Positions 42,259 to 54,919 of a DNA stretch of 64,000 nt are shown here, one piece after another. The notes under the pieces are model-generated. The model saw only the letters and a program-made list of their open reading frames with translations. It did no database searches and had not been told where the DNA came from. Position numbers and translations under genes: made by a program. The stretch spans positions 1,054,001 through 1,118,000 of the forward strand of contig JAYJMM010000100.1 of the NCBI GenBank assembly GCA_037349105.1. Reading direction: 5' to 3'. This DNA comes from Limnomonas spitsbergensis. Taxonomy: Eukaryota; Chlorophyta; Chlorophyceae; Chlamydomonadales. Numbering within the stretch: the stretch's first letter is position 1; every line of letters starts with the position of its first letter.

Positions 42259-42974
42259 CAGCAACCGACACGTTGTCAACCAGTCATCGCAGGCCAACGC
42301 TCGTCACCTCGACCTCGAAGTTATGTTAACATTTATATCGCTAGTGTATTTATTTGCTCGCAGCTATCATATCATATCGAGTGGAATAGCGAGAGGAAAC
42401 CGTGAGTCAGAGAGTGAACAGCGATGACTGCCAGGGAGCGTGCATGCTACAGCTGACAGCTGGGATTCAAACTGTGTTCACACTCCTCACACTTGGCACT
42501 GTCAGCCGATGCTGGTCACTGCCCGCGGCCCGCCCGCGTCCCTGTGCGTATGCAATCGTAGCCACATCATCGCACAGATCGTCGCATGCATGTTTAGACT
42601 ATACAGCGCTGTGTAATGGGCTGTTCCACACACTCGTATCCCATTGAGAGGAACAATGAGGGAAAGCAGCGAGCCAGCGAGTCAGCAACACATCTTCCGG
42701 TGTCGGGACGCGAAGAATGTGAAGTCGAAATCGTCGTCGTCATCGGGCGCTGCTGCTTCCACCCAATTTGAATCAGCATGAAATCTTCCGCCACGCGAGG
42801 CGCATAAAGGTCAGCTATTCATCGCAGCTGATCAATACGTGCTAATTAAGCGCAACTCAATACCAAGCCCTGAGTCGACGTCGCATAGTCCATTGTCTAG
42901 TGCCCCGTCTCCTCATCCGCCCAGTCCTCCTCCCGAAGAACAATGATGCATCTGCACAGCCCTACTTCACAATA

Positions 42975-43235
42975 TTGTAATTAATGGTAATTTACCTGCC
43001 CCTTATTTTCCTGTCATGTCCTGCCAATTTAATGCGAATTTACCTGTCAATTTACCCTCGAGTTTACCTGCTATTTTACCTGTCAATTAACTCCCTCTAT
43101 CTTAATTTGACTGCTAATTTACCTGTAAAGGTATCACAGTACCCCTTAATTTACCCCTTAATTTAAGTAAATGCAATTCAATTATGTGTTAGTAAATAAT
43201 ATTGTTTACCTGACAATTTATTTGCTAAATGTTCA
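42975..43235. repeat. Degenerate AATTTACCTGTC repeats
   Basis: Roughly 15 irregular copies of TTAATTTACCTG or CAATTTACC in AT-rich DNA. The period varies from 12 to 20 bp. No coding potential. Confidence 0.5.
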
Positions 43236-44098
43236 CAGTTGAAGCAAAAGCCTGATAAGAACAAAGCTTTCAGGAACCGTGACTAGGTCTACAGAGGTCT
43301 ATGATAGTCATTAGTTGTTGGCTGCCATTGTGACATGTTTGTGTTTGACACCATAATCAGTGAACTTTGGCAGTGCCTTGGTTGGATTATATTTGTAATC
43401 TGAATGAATGAAGCCAACATCTGTATCGCCACACTTTCTCCGTTCATACAAAGTCAGACTCCACAATACAAAAGTCTTCCCCCCTATGCATTAGCCGTAA
43501 TAGAACCGGGGCTATAACCACTCACTACACGTTGTGATTCTCAAAGGCCATCTTCCAGTGCTTCCCATGCATGATCGCGGACTTTGTCATATTTTCCACT
43601 ATTACTAGTGGACCTGCAATTGCAGCTGCACTGTTCAATCTGTTATGTATCTTGGGTTCCGGTGGTGTATTTAGCGCCCTTATGCGGCAACAGAAGGTGC
43701 ATGCGGATGTGCACTCTATCTAACCTTGTCGGCCAGATTTATGACAAGGAGCAGAGCTCGCAGCATGTACTTTTTTCTTAACTAGGGCACCATGAGCCTC
43801 TGGTGGGTGGCCGTTGACAAAAATACGATGTGGGATATTTTCATACCGGTATTTCATTTATCCGTTGCACCCCCGAATTATTTTAGTATTTTTTGACCTT
43901 GTCGGCATTACTACTGACTAATTGTAACCAGTAATTATGTCCTTCTGCTTTGAAGCTTAAGTTGCCCTCTCAAACTTGCAGCCAGAGGAAGCAGCCCTGC
44001 CCCTTCTCTTCGCTGGATTGACCGGGCACTCACGTTTCTGAAAGTTGACAACTGTATCCTGAAAAGCCAACATTCTCACAAAACGATACAAGACCGAT

Positions 44099-44219
44099 AC
44101 GGCCTCTCCTTTTGTTCCTTTCCCCCTCTCTTCCTTTTAGTTCCTTCTTTACTCCCTTCTGAACAGTTGGGCGCCCACGCGGCCGAGCTTTGAGCGGGCC
44201 CAGAGGTGTAGCGTTATTG
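44099..44219 (+). mobile_element. SINE-like element with 11-bp target duplication
   Basis: ACAAGACCGAT at 44088-44098 and 44220-44230 bounds a 121-bp insertion. It has a long pyrimidine left end, then ACAGTTGGGCGCCCACGCGG, CCGAGCTTTGAGCGGGCCCA and GAGGTGTAGCGTTATTG. It is the cleanest copy in the window. Confidence 0.5.
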
Positions 44220-46587
44220 ACAAGACCGATTCCTGACAGGGCAAGGGGGTTCTTGTGAATAAGAAATGAGATGAATTTGTCTGCAAAAAGAACCTGAACT
44301 GCAGCTGCATCTTGGCTTGCCGCTGTTAGGGTTCAGTATCGGTACCCGTGATTGAAGGGAAACACTGTTGGCCCAAGCCTTAAAGGGACTCTCACTACCA
44401 GTACTCGTAACGTGAAAGCTGCTTGCGTTGCGAAAAGGGACTCCAAAAGGAAAGTTGCACTGGGCAACGAGATTGTATCGCAAGACCGTACCGCTAGAAG
44501 GGACACTGGCACTGCTGGGGTTACTGCTTGAGGCTTTCACCGTGTGAAGTTTTAGAACTAGCTAGGCTAATGCACAAGGTTGCTGGGGGGGGCAGCTGAG
44601 GGACTTGATGGGCCGCAATTAGGTTCCTAAGGGAGCAGGCAGGTTGGAGTTAGAAGTAAAAATGGGAAACTTACTATCGACACGACTTGAATACACAACC
44701 TGATAAAAAAGTTGGAGGCAGAAATGTGGAATTTTGTTCGTGACTGACCCTTGGGCATTGACTCAAGCAAGATATACGAATGGGAGACAGGGAGGTACTT
44801 TGTGCACACCCCTTGGTCTGTCATGTAAGCGACATCCACCCATTACCCTTAGGGGAATAAGCAAATAAAAAATCATCCATCGGCCCAAGGCAGACTGGTG
44901 TGCAACCGATTTTTTCTACCCTGCATAGCAATGGGCCCAAGTTGTAAGAAAATTCCGGACTTGACAGTGCCTGATTACGATACTGTATGACCTACAGTGA
45001 GTCGTAGCCCACTAGGCGCACTCACACATCCAACAAACTGCTACCATTAATCGTTATTTTTTCTCGCTGACCTGCCATTATCCCACAACAGCGCCAGCCG
45101 CATGAAGCATTATTGCACCATCTCTTATGCTCAATTGCTCATTCAGGTAATAACATGCCCAGGCTTGCCCGCTTCTCTTTGCATGCGATCAGCAGACGCG
45201 ACTTCAATTTGAAATAAGCCACAGTAGTTTATGATGTAACAGTGGATACGCTTCAAATTGAGCCACAGTAGGGAGTTCCCACATGATCCATCCGCGAATG
45301 GAAAATTAAGTCACATCCTCTTTAACTTGCTTTAACTATGTTTTTAAATGTCCGATTCAAATACAGTCAAAGTAATGTTCTTGCCAGGCTTACTGACAGA
45401 CTTTAAAAGAGAGCGAGATACTGCCATCCCTCATAAGAGTTTTATATGTATACAAATGTATGGGCAGCGGGTATGCACTTTTCTAAACATATGTATAGGG
45501 ACCTGCTTCCAGGGGATGTGGGCAAAAAAGTGTAGACCGGCACCGGTCCTGAATAATATAAATGTAACAAAACAGATTGCACACTTACCTTTCCCTCCAT
45601 GACCTGACTTGCTGCAGCGTTGCCTGACAAGGACTAGCTCTTGGCGGTTGGCTCAATAATCCACGCCTTCTTAGTCCTCGCAGTGGGCTGTGCTTTCCAG
45701 TTATCCACCAAGCTTGCAGAAACCAAATGCTTTTCATTGTGCCAGAGGCAGCTGTCGTGCACATGCACCGCTCCTGCAGTTATCTCCGCTACTCCTCAGG
45801 ATCTGCAGTGCAGCTCAATGAGCTCATATTGCATGTCGGACTGCATGCATGGCATCCTCAGCTACCTGCTTCGTCTTTCAGCTGTTGGGTGTCATCATCC
45901 CTGATCATGCGACCGCATGCTGCTGCAGTCCGCATTGTGTTTTTGCATAAAGTCTACTGGTGAACTGCGGATTCCGCAACATCGGAGATTGCGGATACCG
46001 GTGAAGCGGAACCCCCAGTAAGTAGGCAAGATAATAAAGGGAACCGAAGTCAGTATATAAAGCTCGTTGTAATTCGAGAAGGTCTTTCGTGTTGTAACAC
46101 ATTTCCTGATGGGGAAAACGGACTATCAAAATGTATCGTGGCCTGTGGGGGGGTACGGCAGTGTATGTGCTCCCGCTGAACGGAGCTACTGAGGGCTAGG
46201 CATTTTGATGCCGGGGATCAGTGTTCCGCACGTGTACTTCTTGCTTTTCAAGTAGATGTGACGAACTGTCGAGGTTGAGGAGGGATAGCATGCAGAATTT
46301 CAGGTCCCTTATTTCCTTCAACAAGACTATCGGATGTCTAATCAGCGTCTTTGAAAGGGCCTCGATTGTAACTTATTAAAATGTGGCCGGTGATTGTTAT
46401 ATTGCGTATGAGTCCTTTGCGGCAGCCTAATGATCTTAATGGGTGCAGCTGACATACCCATCAATCAGGTCCCAAAGAGAGCATACGTGCGTCTTTAACC
46501 AGATATTTTCTCCAACACACTTATAAAACCCATCCTCCTTTATTCTGCACACTAGTGTTTGCTGGGTTCTTCCGTCTCAACACTGAA

Positions 46588-46638
46588 TTGGGTGCCCATG
46601 CGGCTGAGCATTTTTGAGCAGAGCCCAGGGGTGTGACG
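46588..46638 (+). mobile_element. SINE-like element, truncated
   Basis: GGGTGCCCATGCGGCTGAGC, TTTTTGAGCAGAGCCCAGGG and GTGTGACG. The tail side is short and no target-site duplication was seen. Confidence 0.5.
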
Positions 46639-47058
46639 TTTTTTACTCATTTTCAAACGAAGGTTCCGTTTGAAAGCAGGCCACAGAAACTCCTCTGGCT
46701 GACAAGATTCATTCAGTCATCGGCAATTTCTGTTTATGTGTTACAATCGAGTGTCCAGGATGTCAAGCCTTGCAGACCAAGCACCTGGACAACCGACTGC
46801 CACACTATCACTTGACCTAGAGCAAACCAGTTCTTCAGTTCTGGGTGGCACCTGCAGAACATGGGAAAGGCATTGTTCAACAGGATGCGAAATTTTGTAT
46901 GGAACAAGACCCTTCAGTTCAAAAGCAAAAGGACCTCGTAATAGTGAACAGGAAATCTGCATACACACCGCACATTTACTCGGCAAGCAAATCATGCTTC
47001 CGGCGCACAACTCAAACCTGTGGTCCTGGGACATTGAAACCGGTCGCACTCAAACCGG

Positions 47059-47063
47059 TTACA
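47059..47063 (-). terminator. TGTAA poly(A) signal candidate for RPL4
   Basis: TTACA on the + strand is TGTAA on the minus strand, 134 nt beyond the RPL4 stop. It is the nearest match to the chlorophyte signal. Confidence 0.5.
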
Positions 47064-47196
47064 CTCAAACCTGTGGTCCTGGGACATTGAAGCGGCAACC
47101 GTTGCTGCTTGGTGGTCAACATTTGATCATGAAAGGCATGGTGAGGGCAAACCGGATGCCCCAACAGGTTATCATGTGCACACTGAAGCATCACGG

Positions 47197-49288
47197 TTAC
47201 CCACCGAGCCAGTTGGAGAAGACCTCGTAGTCCTGTCCCTGGAACTCGGAGTCGACAATCATCTGGTTGTAGAAAGTCTTGGCAGTGGCCTTGTTGGCAG
47301 CGGGCTTCTTGGGTCCAACAGCCTTTCCGGCGCGCAGGGCAGCAAGCTTCTCAGCACGGGCGACGGCGCGCTTCTCCGAGACGACGACCTCACGGCGGAG
47401 GGCGGCCTTGGCGTAAGGGTTGAGCTTGAGCATGGCACCCAGGTTCTTGATGGGGTTCTTCTTGAGAGGCCTGCGGTGCCAAGTTGGCAGGAGAGGGGGC
47501 GGCAATTGAGTCGCAGGCTTCGGTAACAAAATTAAACAAGGGGACAGGAAGGAGTGCTTGACAGCATAGGGAGTATATTGCCAGACAGCAAGTGGCCAGA
47601 CTGGTGCCGGCATTCAACACTGGGCATGACCTAGGGCGGATATGACAAATCAAAGCACTCACGCGTGCTTGACGGAGTCGGTCTTCTGTGGCTTCAGTGC
47701 CGTCTGGATCTCATCAGAGTTAATGATGCGAGTGAGGTCAGCGTTGGTCATCATGCTGCGGGGCAGTTTGTAACCCTTCTTGGAGGCAGAGGGGGTCGTG
47801 TAGGTGCCGAAGATCTTGTCCAGCTTCTCGAAGGCAGACTTGGTCCAGATGCAGAAGCGGCCAACGTGGCCACCAGGTGCAAGCTGCAGCAGGTTGAGGC
47901 GGTCGACGCTGGTGACCTCGACACCGGGCAGGTTACGGAAGGCCTTAGAGATGCCAGCGTCGTTGCCGAAGACAACCAGGGGTCCCTTGCGGAGGACGTA
48001 GCGGCGGTTACGCATCTTACCTGTACAGGGGTGGGTTTAAGAGCACAATTGATTGAGGACGGGACAAGTGCAGTTGCCTATTTGACACGCACTACTTCCT
48101 GAATGTGTGTCATGGGACAGACACGGGGGAGATTATGATACATGACACAACACAGAACAACCAGGATACCTAGGCATATGGCTATCATGACAGCAATGAC
48201 AAGCGCCATTAAGCCCAGTGACTTGCAGCACAGTATGCGTGCACAAGTCTATCATTTGTACTGCCATCATTCCATGCAGTTGCCATCATTCCATGCAGTG
48301 CTTGCGCCATGCGTGTGCATGCATGGATGAGCCAACCTACCCTTTCCGCAGCGGATGTTCTTCGAGTCGCGGGCCTTCTCGACGTCAGCAATGGCGCCAA
48401 TCATCTTCAGGATCTCCAGGGCCTTCCCGGTCTTGCTGACGGACTCGGCAGCGTCGCTTAGGACCAGGGGTACCTCGGGCACCTGAGAGAAGCAATTGGA
48501 AAGGTGTGTAGGTGAGAGACGGCCAAATTTCGTCCTACTGACTCATGCCATCTCATGAAAGTCAGGAGCTCAGGTACTTCACTGCCTTTCTTTCTGAACA
48601 AAGTCGCTGAGCCATGTCCGGGGCTGACCTCGGGAGCCTCTCGGGCATCCAGTCCGCCCTGGACCTCCATCTACACACACCTGATCGATCCTGTGTCCGC
48701 GAGCCATGACCAGCGACGGCAGGGCAGAGGCGGCCAGCGCAGAGGCAACGGCGTGGCGCTTCTGCGTCAGGTTGATCTTGCGGTGCCACTTGCGCCACAC
48801 CTTGGTCGGCGCAAACATCCTTCCGCCGCGGCACATGTTACCGAATGCTCCCTGTCCGGCACGGTGGGTGCCTCCACCGGGAACACGAGGGATACGCGAC
48901 ACAGCGCGACCAGTTCCCCAGGACTCGGCAGCAGTCTGGTGTCCAGCCTTCATGAACACGGAATACGCCTGGCGCGCGTTCTTGTTCATGTTCGTGTGGA
49001 TGATCCTCACGACATCGGGCCTACACATCAAGGGACGGCGGTTGAGCTCGAAGACAACATTGGATTCCCATGCAATCCTTGGGGCCCAAAGTCCGATCCT
49101 GAGGGCAACGCGTTCGACCAAAGATAAAACGTCCCTAACCACGTATACAGGCATCTAAATTAACACAGCCGCGGTGATTGGTGTTACCTGATGGGGGCAG
49201 TGAACACAGCCGGCAGGTTGGTCTGCTCAGCAGCCTCCCCGGTCTCGAGCGAAATAACAGAAACGAGAGGCCTAGCTGCGGCAGACAT
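47197..49288 (-). CDS. RPL4: Large-subunit ribosomal protein uL4 (L4/L1)
   Basis: Five minus-strand exons, 49288-49188, 49020-48681, 48482-48341, 48020-47663 and 47470-47197 (TAA), give 404 residues, normal for eukaryotic uL4. The protein starts [11 protein letters not shown] with VFTAPIRPDVV just after. It then has the conserved loop region ([43 protein letters not shown]) that lines the ribosomal exit tunnel, then [14 protein letters not shown] and a basic C-terminal extension. It acts in cytosolic 60S assembly and translation. All junctions are GT-AG and phase-consistent. Introns are short (161 to 320 bp) and free of the tandem duplications seen in the other genes. The upstream gene (PP2C) is divergent, with its first visible exon about 425 bp away, so a shared promoter region is likely. 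Confidence 0.5.
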
Positions 49289-49713
49289 AGTGACAGTCCT
49301 TTCACACACCGAAAGAAAGATATGAGGCCTTGCCGCCATATGTGTTGCTTAGGGCCTGCCCATTAGTGTGACTGCCAACTAAAGCCCAAATGTGAAATCG
49401 CTAATCCAACTCATTCCTTGTAAACACAGGCTCGATTTGCCTCCAATTTTAACAATATGGCTTGTGAGCTGTGAGGAGTGCATAACTAACAATTTCACCC
49501 GTTCCCTAAAGCCTATGCCCGCTAGCCCAGTACAAAACTCAAAGACGTTGCGTCTTGGAGTTCAATCGGATGAACCATCGGTGAGGGCGATTCTGAAGTG
49601 TCAGGTTCGCCACCGGTGGCCACTCATATACTAATTGTCGCATCCCCCAGCCGGAATTAGTTAAACTGTGAATAATGATGACTGTCTGTGCTTGAACTCC
49701 TATTCCATCTCAG
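49289..49713. promoter_or_regulatory. Probable bidirectional promoter between RPL4 and PP2C gene
   Basis: About 425 bp separates the RPL4 start codon from the first visible exon of the divergent phosphatase gene. No TATA box or other clear element is seen; the assignment rests on position only. A small non-coding first exon of the PP2C gene may lie here. Confidence 0.5.
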
Positions 49714-52700
49714 AATTCGAGGAATGGTCCGACACTTGGACATGTCCCACTCCGCATCGCCTCTCACGAGCTGCTCGACGTAGCAGACGAGCATGAGCTG
49801 CACACTCCGAAAGAGGTAAGAATCGGTCCCATGGCCCTACTCTCTCTCTACCTGGTGCCCACTCTTTCAGCAAGTCGCTCGACCCGGACTGTTCGCTTCC
49901 GGCCAGGGCTCCTCTCACCTGTCCCATGTGGCATGCATCCCCGCCATGGCCTGTCCCTTAACCTGCCCCCACCCCATCTGCCTGCAGCACTGCCTCTCCC
50001 CAGGCATCCCCGATCTCAGCTTCTCTGTGGGACAATGTAGCCGACAAGGCCTCCGTGAGCGCATGGAGGACCGCGTTATTGTCACAGATCTGTCCTCCAG
50101 CCCGCAGTTCCTCCCTGTGTGCGGCTGCGCCCTCCTGCTGGGCGTTTTCGATGGCCATGCCGGCCACGAGGCTGCACAGCACCTTGCAGATCAGTTCACC
50201 AAGGCCCTGCTGTCCAGCCCGCTGCTGCTCCTAGACACCTGTCAAGACGCTGAGCTCCACTCAGATAACACTAACGGTTGGCAAGCTGGGATCCATGAGG
50301 ATCTGCAAGGTCAGAAGGATGCAGTGGGTCCTCCTGACCGCGGTCAGCAGCAGCAGCAGCAGCAGCTAACTCAGCCGCGTGGGGCTGCCGTGTCATCGCG
50401 TCGGGACTATGGAGGAGCCCTCCGCCAAGCGTTGCTGCAGTGCGAGGTGGAGCTGTTGGACGCAGCACTGGCATCTGGCTGCACCGCCCTGGTCGCACTC
50501 ATGGTCAGTGAAATTCACCTCCCTCCGGGGGGGGGCTATTTACGAAAGCGTGTGTGGGAGGGGGAGGGGGGGCGTCGCTGGCATCTCTGCATGGGGGTCT
50601 GGGGAGCGTCCTCCATGGCGGTTGGGGGAGGTTGGGGGATTCATTCCTGGAGGTTCTTCTGCAGAATAATACGATTTTTTTAAATCACAAGACAGGAATG
50701 CGAGTCGCTTTCTTGTATCACATTGAATTTGGTTATTAAGCTTCATCGTGTAGTGTTAAAATATTCAGAAAAAACGTGAGGCTTAGGGTAATGATCAGCC
50801 CTGCACTCAAGCACTCTGGTATGAGCAGAACAGGCCTGTGGAGCCACGTGTACATCCCATGTGTACTTCCCATGTGTACATCCCAACACCACCTGGCGCC
50901 ATGCGCCGTGACACATGCACCCTCTTGCATGCTCTGAACATGTGCTGCATGACGCGAGCTCACAACGTACTCCAGCGCCAGGATGACACGGGGCACCGGC
51001 AGGAGGTTGCTTTTCGCTGAAGCTCACGCCTTGCATGTTGAGTGGCCTGGACTCGGCTCCTCGCGAGCGCGCCCTGCGGAATGCACCTTGCAAGCATGCT
51101 CCTAACGTGCGCAGCATATCTTTGAACCCTGCCCAGACTTCTGCAACTTGCATGGAAGTACGCTGAGTCGCGGAGGATGCCCTGCGTTCACACTTCACAG
51201 TGTAACACACCCCTTTGTACTTTTTTGTTTACACAATTTTGTATATAAAAGCGTCACTGTAGGATCTATCACACCTACTTTACCCCACTTTTACCGTCTC
51301 CTGTAGAAGCAAAGAAGTTTCTTGTCTTCCTGCCCAATGTGCTTATCTGATTGTCACCTTCCTCACCTGTCCCATCTGATCCATCTGCCCCATCTGCCCC
51401 ATCTGCACCGCTGATCTTCATCTGCCCCATCTGCCCCATCTGCTTACCTGATCTCCACCTCCCTGCCGCCGTTGTTGCTCAGGTGCCCTGCACATCGCTA
51501 ACGTTGGGGACTGCCCCATCTGCTCCATCTGCCCAGGTGCCCTATCTGCCCCATCTGCTTCCCTAATCTCCACCTCCCTGCCGCCGTTGTTGCTCAGGTG
51601 GATGGTGCCCTGCACATTGCTAATGTTGGGGACTGTCGCGCTGTGGTGTGTGACGAGGCTGTGGCGCGACCGTTGACGCTGGATCACAAGCCGCTCGGAA
51701 ATGCCCACGAGAGGGCCCGGCTCAAGGCCTTCGGCGCAGAAGTCTCTCCTGATGGGTGAGGAGAGGATGTGTTAGGCACTGCTGATTTTAGGGTGCTAAT
51801 TTCAGGGTGTTTCTTTACGGGGGAGGACAGAACCCGCTCAGCACTGCATTTTTTAAGGTGTCCCCCTCATGGGTGAGGACACCACGCGTTCAGCACTGCT
51901 TATGTTCAGGTGTGTTGGCTGTAGTTCAGCTGCATGACAGCCTGTTGCTGGGGAGCTTGGTTCAGCATGCCACCCTGCTGCTAGGGCCACCAGCCGTTGG
52001 CCCGCCAAATGTCAAACGCAAGGAAAGCAAATTCTAAATTTATTCTGAGTTTTAGCCGGGAATTTGAGCCTGTGTACCATTTATATATCAGCCTGACTAC
52101 CGACTACCAACCAGCTTATGCCAATCAAAAACGTGGACGCAACGAAGGCAACGGCGTAACTGTCATCCACGTCTTCTGGCTAGAAAACAAGGTGTTTTAT
52201 TAGATAAATGCCAATTTTCCTTCTCGTACCCCTACCTTTGCCCCCCTTTATCAATGCCTTTGGGCCATAAATGTTTTAACACCAGTTTCAGTAAGCTCAT
52301 CATTCTCTTCAAAATTGGAGGGTAATGAGTAGTGACCCCCCAGTTTCTTTTGCCCTTCCCCCCCTTCGCTGCCACGTACAAACATTAACTCAGCTGGGAC
52401 ATTTTCTTTTAGATCACATAAATCGAGGTCATGCAGGACTTCTTTTGGAAAGAAAAGGGTATTAATGGCATGCAACAATTCTACGGTATCTTACAAATTT
52501 AGCTCTGCAGAGCAATGATTGGGAGAAAGGAAAGCCCCTTTGAGGTCTCCTTCTTGTTCCTCCATGTTTGCGTAGCTGGGGCCGTGGTTTACAAGCCCTA
52601 GCATTCACACTGATATTGAGGTATCCTAGGTAAAGTGCGAACAGCAGGTAAGGGTAAAGGGTTCACAGATTGACTCCGAATACATGATGAATGCATGTTT

Positions 52701-54919
52701 ACTAATATGATATACCGCCGGGCGGTACGGCTTCATCAACACTTGTTCATGTGGTGGCCATCAATTTATTTTGTAACGAATCCAGTATATCTCCAGAAAC
52801 TTAACATTTCTATGATCATCATGGCTGGCTTTTGCAGCTCAAATGGCTCGCACTCTGACTCGTGCCCACAGGTATGTTCTGTCCCACGACGGACGCCACG
52901 ACCTAGCTGTGTCCCGCGCCCTTGGCGGCACTCCGCTCAAGCGCCCACAGTCCATGATGGCCTTGGCCCGCGCGGACTCCGTCAACTCCTCCATGAGCGG
53001 CAGCAGCGGATACACCCGGCCGGGGAGCACGGAGCCGACAGTGAGCTTGCCTGCGCCGGGAGCTGCTTCTGCAGCAGCAGTAGCCGCACTGCTGCCCAAG
53101 CCAGCTGTATCTATAGCGAGGTGCTTTGCGGCAGCAGGGTCAGAGGAGAGGTGGGTGGAAGGGCAGACCTTGTCATCGCCGTGCCAGCCAGCAGCAGCGA
53201 TCTCGGGCAGTCCTTTCTGCACGGACACGGCCGCGTCCTTTCTCGCCGTCCCTGCCCCACCCCCGGCCCCGGCAGCCACCAGCGGGGGGCTGCCTAGCCT
53301 CGGCAGCCTACCCGCGACCTCGGCAATGGGACTGGGCGGCCCTTTTGGCGCTCTGTCTATCGGCGGGCAGCCCCCCAGCGTTGACGTCCGCATGCCCTCC
53401 TCGGCCGTCGGCAGCAGCGCCTCGATTGAGTCGCTGGCTTCTATGGACGGAGGGACTGCAAGGCTCGTGGTGTCGTCGCCAGTGTATGTGGCCTCTGGCG
53501 TGGCAAGCCTGCGGTCGGAAGAATCCACGAGCGGAGTGATTGCAGAGCCTGAGCTGTTTCAATATACTGTACATCAGGTGGGCATCGTCTGGTGGAAGGT
53601 TTAGGGTGACGTCAACTCTGCTATATAACTTTTATTTAACTCATAACCCTGGAGAGCTTTTTGTACACGGCCAGGTATCCAGTGAGCCATTGTGGTTCCT
53701 ATGGCTTGGGGGTCTGCTGTGGGGTGCATCTGATCCTGCCCTCTGCAGAGATAAGGCAATTGCACGGCTGCAGAATATTTACGTCCGCTACTATATAGGT
53801 TTTACGTCATCCGGGGACGGAGTTCTCACTCGGTTGGCCTCGGCAGGGATGCGTCGCACAGAGGCCGCATGGGGATTTGGGCCCAGAGGCCCAAACTACG
53901 AGGGGGATTTGTCGCGTTTGCTACACTTGACGGTGGCTTCTGAGCTGCAATCAATGAGCTTCAAGCTGACGAAGATGCATGTGATCCATAAACATTCCAT
54001 CAGTTGGATCCAAGCACCGGCCTCTCACATTCAAATGATTGCCTCGCAAGGGGAGCTGATCATCAATGCAACATCAATTTGAATTTTGATTTTCCCCATG
54101 GTTATTTTCAATTCTGTCCATGAGGGCAAAAAATCGACAAGAACTCTCCAAGTCTGGCATCGCTTGGCATCGTTTGTAAGCATGTTACCATAACGTACTG
54201 GTGCTTTTAACCCCCAAACAATGCTATTTATGAGGGAAGGCAAGCACATTTACGGTCACAGGCTTCTTATCCCCAAACAATGCTTTTTGTGAGGGAAGGC
54301 AAAGCACATCTGCAGTTCCGCAACGTGATTAACCCCTCTTTGACCTGCAAGAACCTGCGCCCCGCCCTCTATCCTTGCAGGGCAGCGAATTTTGAACCCT
54401 GAACCCTTGCAAGGCAGCAAATTCAAAACCCTTAACCCTAAACCCTTGCAGGGCAGCGAATTCTTGATCCTCGCCAGCGACGGTATCTGGGACAAGGTGG
54501 GCAACGCCGAGGCCGTCCTGCGCGTGCGCCGCTGGCTCGCCGAGGACGGCCTGTCCACCGTGCAGGCCGCAGAGCGCCTAGTGGACTATGCCATGAGGCT
54601 CGGCACTGACGACAACGCAAGTGTTGTGCTTTTGCGCTTCTCTGCCCGGCCGTTCGAGCTGCGGAGGAAGGCGCTAGGCAGCGCAGGCGCGCGCCCTGCG
54701 TTTGCTAACTCAGCGCTGCGCCGGGCGAGGAGTGACGCCGGGCTATTTGTCGCCGGGCCTGCATGCCCTCAGCATGTGCCCTCGCCCGGCCACACAGCAA
54801 TGCCGACGTTGCACGAAGTGTCCCCCGGCCAGGGTGGGCAGCAACAACAGCAGCAACAGCAGCAACAGCAAGTCGCAGTGCTTCCTGTGGCATCGAGGCT
54901 GGTGGCACAGTCCTCATGA
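49714..54919 (+). CDS. PP2C-family Ser/Thr phosphatase with large insert
   Basis: Exons 49714-49815, 49988-50503, 51598-51755, 52872-53577 and 54452-54919 (TGA) keep frame and give 649 visible residues. No ATG occurs before the catalytic core, so a 5' exon is missing. PPM/PP2C enzymes remove phosphate from Ser/Thr using two metals. Motifs: RERMEDR (E61, D62), GVFDGHAG (D89), IANVGDCRAVV, GYVLSHDGRHDLAVSRALGG, LILASDGIWD, GTDDNASVVLL. In the SRALGD motif the last residue is G; that Asp is a metal ligand in human PP2C-alpha, so activity may be reduced. After it comes an insert of about 210 Ser/Ala/Pro/Gly-rich residues, nearly all of exon 4. A Q run occurs near residue 170 and another in the C-terminal tail. 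Two of its acceptors have upstream intronic copies. Soluble; no signal or membrane segment. Confidence 0.5.
51460..51520 (+). repeat. Intronic copy of the exon-51598 acceptor
   Basis: CCGCCGTTGTTGCTCAG|GTGCCCTGCACATCGCTAACGTTGGGGACTG (AG at 51482) copies the true acceptor at 51597, where the exon begins GTGGATGGTGCCCTGCACAT. The copy lacks GATGGT, i.e. two codons, and is otherwise nearly identical for over 30 exon bases. Offset 115 bp. Confidence 0.5.
53578..54451 (+). repeat. PP2C intron with repeated acceptors and small duplications
   Basis: TTGCAGGGCAGCGAATT is present at 54376 and as a diverged TTGCAAGGCAGCAAATT at 54408, before the true acceptor and exon start at 54447-54463. A separate CCCCAAACAATGCT...GAGGGAAGGCAA...GCACAT unit is duplicated at 54212 and 54271. 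The remainder is unremarkable. Confidence 0.5.

Larger units (their letters stand above)
42228..47196. other. Five-kilobase gene-poor stretch
   Basis: No exon, RNA gene or complete mobile gene is recognised. It holds an AATTTACCTG-type degenerate repeat (42975-43235), SINE-like copies (44099-44219, 46588-46638), TACCGGTA palindromes (43846, and a GATACCGGTGAAGC form near 45992), and a duplicated ACTCAAACCTGTGGTCCTGG block at 47010-47090. Several 60-110-codon open frames exist but none shows family features. Confidence 0.5.
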
